Below are positions 62,705 to 64,000 of a DNA stretch of 64,000 nt, one piece after another; position 1 is the stretch's first letter; each line of letters begins with the position of its first letter. A model generated the notes under the pieces. That model saw only the letters and a program-made list of their open reading frames with translations, did no database searches and had not been told where the DNA came from. This stretch comes from Saccharomycopsis fibuligera x Saccharomycopsis cf. fibuligera (Eukaryota > Ascomycota > Saccharomycetes > Ascoideales > Saccharomycopsidaceae), in the NCBI GenBank assembly GCA_001936135.1, contig CP012817.1, positions 930,001-994,000 of the forward strand, in the 5' to 3' direction. The translations under genes and the position numbers were made by a program.

Positions 62705-64000
62705 TTATTTTGGAAAGTTTTCTCTATTCAGATAAATTCCCTCGGTTTGCAAAGTTGGGTTACCAGATAAGTAATTGTTTAAATCAAGATTGTAAAAACT
62801 AAATTCAGAATCATCCACCACACCATTGCTGTGGCTGGCGGTGTTGCTGTAGCTATAACTATCATTCATGCTTTTGCTGGACCCATCTACTCTATTGTTA
62901 TTGCTATTGCCATTTTCACTGCTTCTACTGTTAATGTCGCTGTTATTGTTACCACCAAAAAACTCTTCCATAAGTTTCTTGAACGCATCAGCTACTCCCT
63001 TATCCATATTCACATTCAATAAACCATTTTTGCCACTATTAACGGTGTTGATATCAGCGTTGTTGATATTATCATTGAGATCCGGCATGCTTGGACTAGT
63101 AGCACCACCGTTGCTCGACATCGGTGACCGTTCAGGGAATGAATCCAGATCAGCGCTACTGGCGGCGGTAACAGCGTCTGGACTAGTGTTAGCAGTAATA
63201 TTAGCACTAGAATTAGTAGTGGCCGTTGACTCAAATAAATCCTTTTTAGAAATGTCAGCATCTCCATTATGATTTTTGTTGTTCAACAGCTCTGGGACCT
63301 TTGATGCTGCTGCTGCTGCTATTGGCCCTTCTGGTTCATCAGCCACAACTTGTCCAAAATGATTGTTCATCAAATTATCAGAAATATTGTCTGGGAATCG
63401 TTCTTCATCAAAGTCAATCAAAGTATCAATGAACTGACTCAATTCAATAATATCATTTATGGAGAGATTGATAAGATTGTTAGTAGAATCAAAATACGCG
63501 TCTCTCTTCTTGAACCAATTAGCAATAATGGTTGGGTTCTTAAAACAAACCAAATAGTATTGAAAAATCAAAGTTTCTTTGAATGAGTGACTGTAAAATT
63601 TGGCAAATTTCTCCACCAACAATTTCACCAACTTGTAATGGAATCGATATAATTTGAGGTACATGTCCCTGAAAAAATCTCTTTTCCGCTGATATTCATC
63701 AATGCTGATTGTCACTAGCAAAAAATTTGACGAATTTCGCTTTTTAATCAACCCATCAATCATCGATAAACAATGTGCAAGTCTAAGCAAAAGAGTTTCA
63801 ACCATCAACATTGCGCGGTAGCACATAGTGTCAATGGTTGGTAAAATGATAAAATTGAAATTTTTGAAACCATAGCATAAGCCTTTTTGGTCATTTTCTG
63901 CAGTTTTAGAAAAATCAACAGAAATGTTAAGTTTATCTTCGTTATGACATAAGAATTCTTTAGATAGTTTAATGATATCAAGAGCATACATGAATGACTT
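62705..64000 (-). CDS. Unrecognised protein, C-terminal part (possible zinc-cluster transcription factor)
   Basis: The frame is open from the right edge to a stop at 62705, giving at least 431 residues; the upstream part lies outside the window. The first ~210 residues are helical and hydrophobic with regularly spaced Leu and aromatic residues (NFNFIILPTIDTMCYRAMLM, FFRDMYLKLYRFHYKLVKLL, FKETLIFQYYLVCFKNPTII). This resembles the middle homology and C-terminal regions of fungal Zn2Cys6 regulators. The last ~200 residues are Asn/Ser/Asp-rich and acidic, like an activation domain, with KGVADAFKKLMEEFFGG as an amphipathic patch and a hydrophobic-acidic end (DSEFSFYNLDLNNYL). No DNA-binding motif is visible here. 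The regulator assignment is an inference from this layout. Confidence 0.45.
   Translation of the reverse strand, partial: KSFMYALDIIKLSKEFLCHNEDKLNISVDFSKTAENDQKGLCYGFKNFNFIILPTIDTMCYRAMLMVETLLLRLAHCLSMIDGLIKKRNSSNFLLVTISIDEYQRKRDFFRDMYLKLYRFHYKLVKLLVEKFAKFYSHSFKETLIFQYYLVCFKNPTIIANWFKKRDAYFDSTNNLINLSINDIIELSQFIDTLIDFDEERFPDNISDNLMNNHFGQVVADEPEGPIAAAAASKVPELLNNKNHNGDADISKKDLFESTATTNSSANITANTSPDAVTAASSADLDSFPERSPMSSNGGATSPSMPDLNDNINNADINTVNSGKNGLLNVNMDKGVADAFKKLMEEFFGGNNNSDINSRSSENGNSNNNRVDGSSKSMNDSYSYSNTASHSNGVVDDSEFSFYNLDLNNYLSGNPTLQTEGIYLNRENFPK

Overview
The window is nuclear DNA of a budding yeast. Genes are compact and mostly intronless, and the few introns are short and use near-consensus GT...(T)ACTAAC...TAG signals. 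The gene set is typical of yeast: MEC1, SKI2, MPS3, MSN5, RPP1, NOP1, IPL1, VPS35, LSC2 and an SFL1-type regulator. Two runs of in-frame CTG codons in the SFL1-type gene (seven in a row at 56703-56723, three at 59058-59066) make sense as serine runs, not leucine runs. This points to the CUG-Ser clade (Serinales), perhaps near Lodderomyces or the Candida parapsilosis group because of the long polyQ and polyN tracts. The species is an inference. Residues written here come from the standard code, so CTG codons should be re-read as Ser (translation table 12).

Layout. 1-6152: 5' part of NFU1 (mitochondrial Fe-S scaffold), a 2.8 kb gap, linker histone H1 and a class III (SIRT5-like) sirtuin. 6153-18201: MEC1 (ATR kinase), MRPL7, GLE1 and SIW14. 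18202-28813: SKI2 and a WSC-type cell-wall sensor, separated by long gaps. 28814-39237: MPS3, a 55-residue metallothionein, MSN5 (one intron) and RPP1. 39238-47958: a UTP8-like gene, NOP1 and IPL1 (predicted intron). 47959-53466: VPS35 and LSC2, whose mitochondrial presequence sits on a separate first exon. 53467-55517: a GC-rich, repeat-filled gap. 55518-64000: an Sfl1/Sfl2-type HSF-domain regulator, a 3.4 kb gap, and the C-terminal part of an unrecognised gene that runs off the right edge.

The genes are independent housekeeping or regulatory units, with no operon or gene cluster. Shared themes are ribosome biogenesis (NOP1, UTP8-like, RPP1; PAC/RRPE-like promoter motifs), mitochondrial function (NFU1, MRPL7, LSC2), chromosome biology (H1, sirtuin, MEC1, MPS3, IPL1) and RNA export or decay (GLE1, MSN5, SKI2). 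I saw no transposon, retroelement, CRISPR array, rRNA or convincing tRNA.

The most noteworthy items are the metallothionein, three spliced genes whose true N-termini lie on small upstream exons, internal evidence for CUG=Ser, the GC-rich minisatellite island upstream of LSC2 with a GC gradient into its 5' end, a perfect 15-bp-arm hairpin with CGG-N4-CCG palindromes in the WSC/MPS3 promoter, and a sirtuin with an altered NAD-site motif. Base composition figures were counted by hand on single sequence lines.
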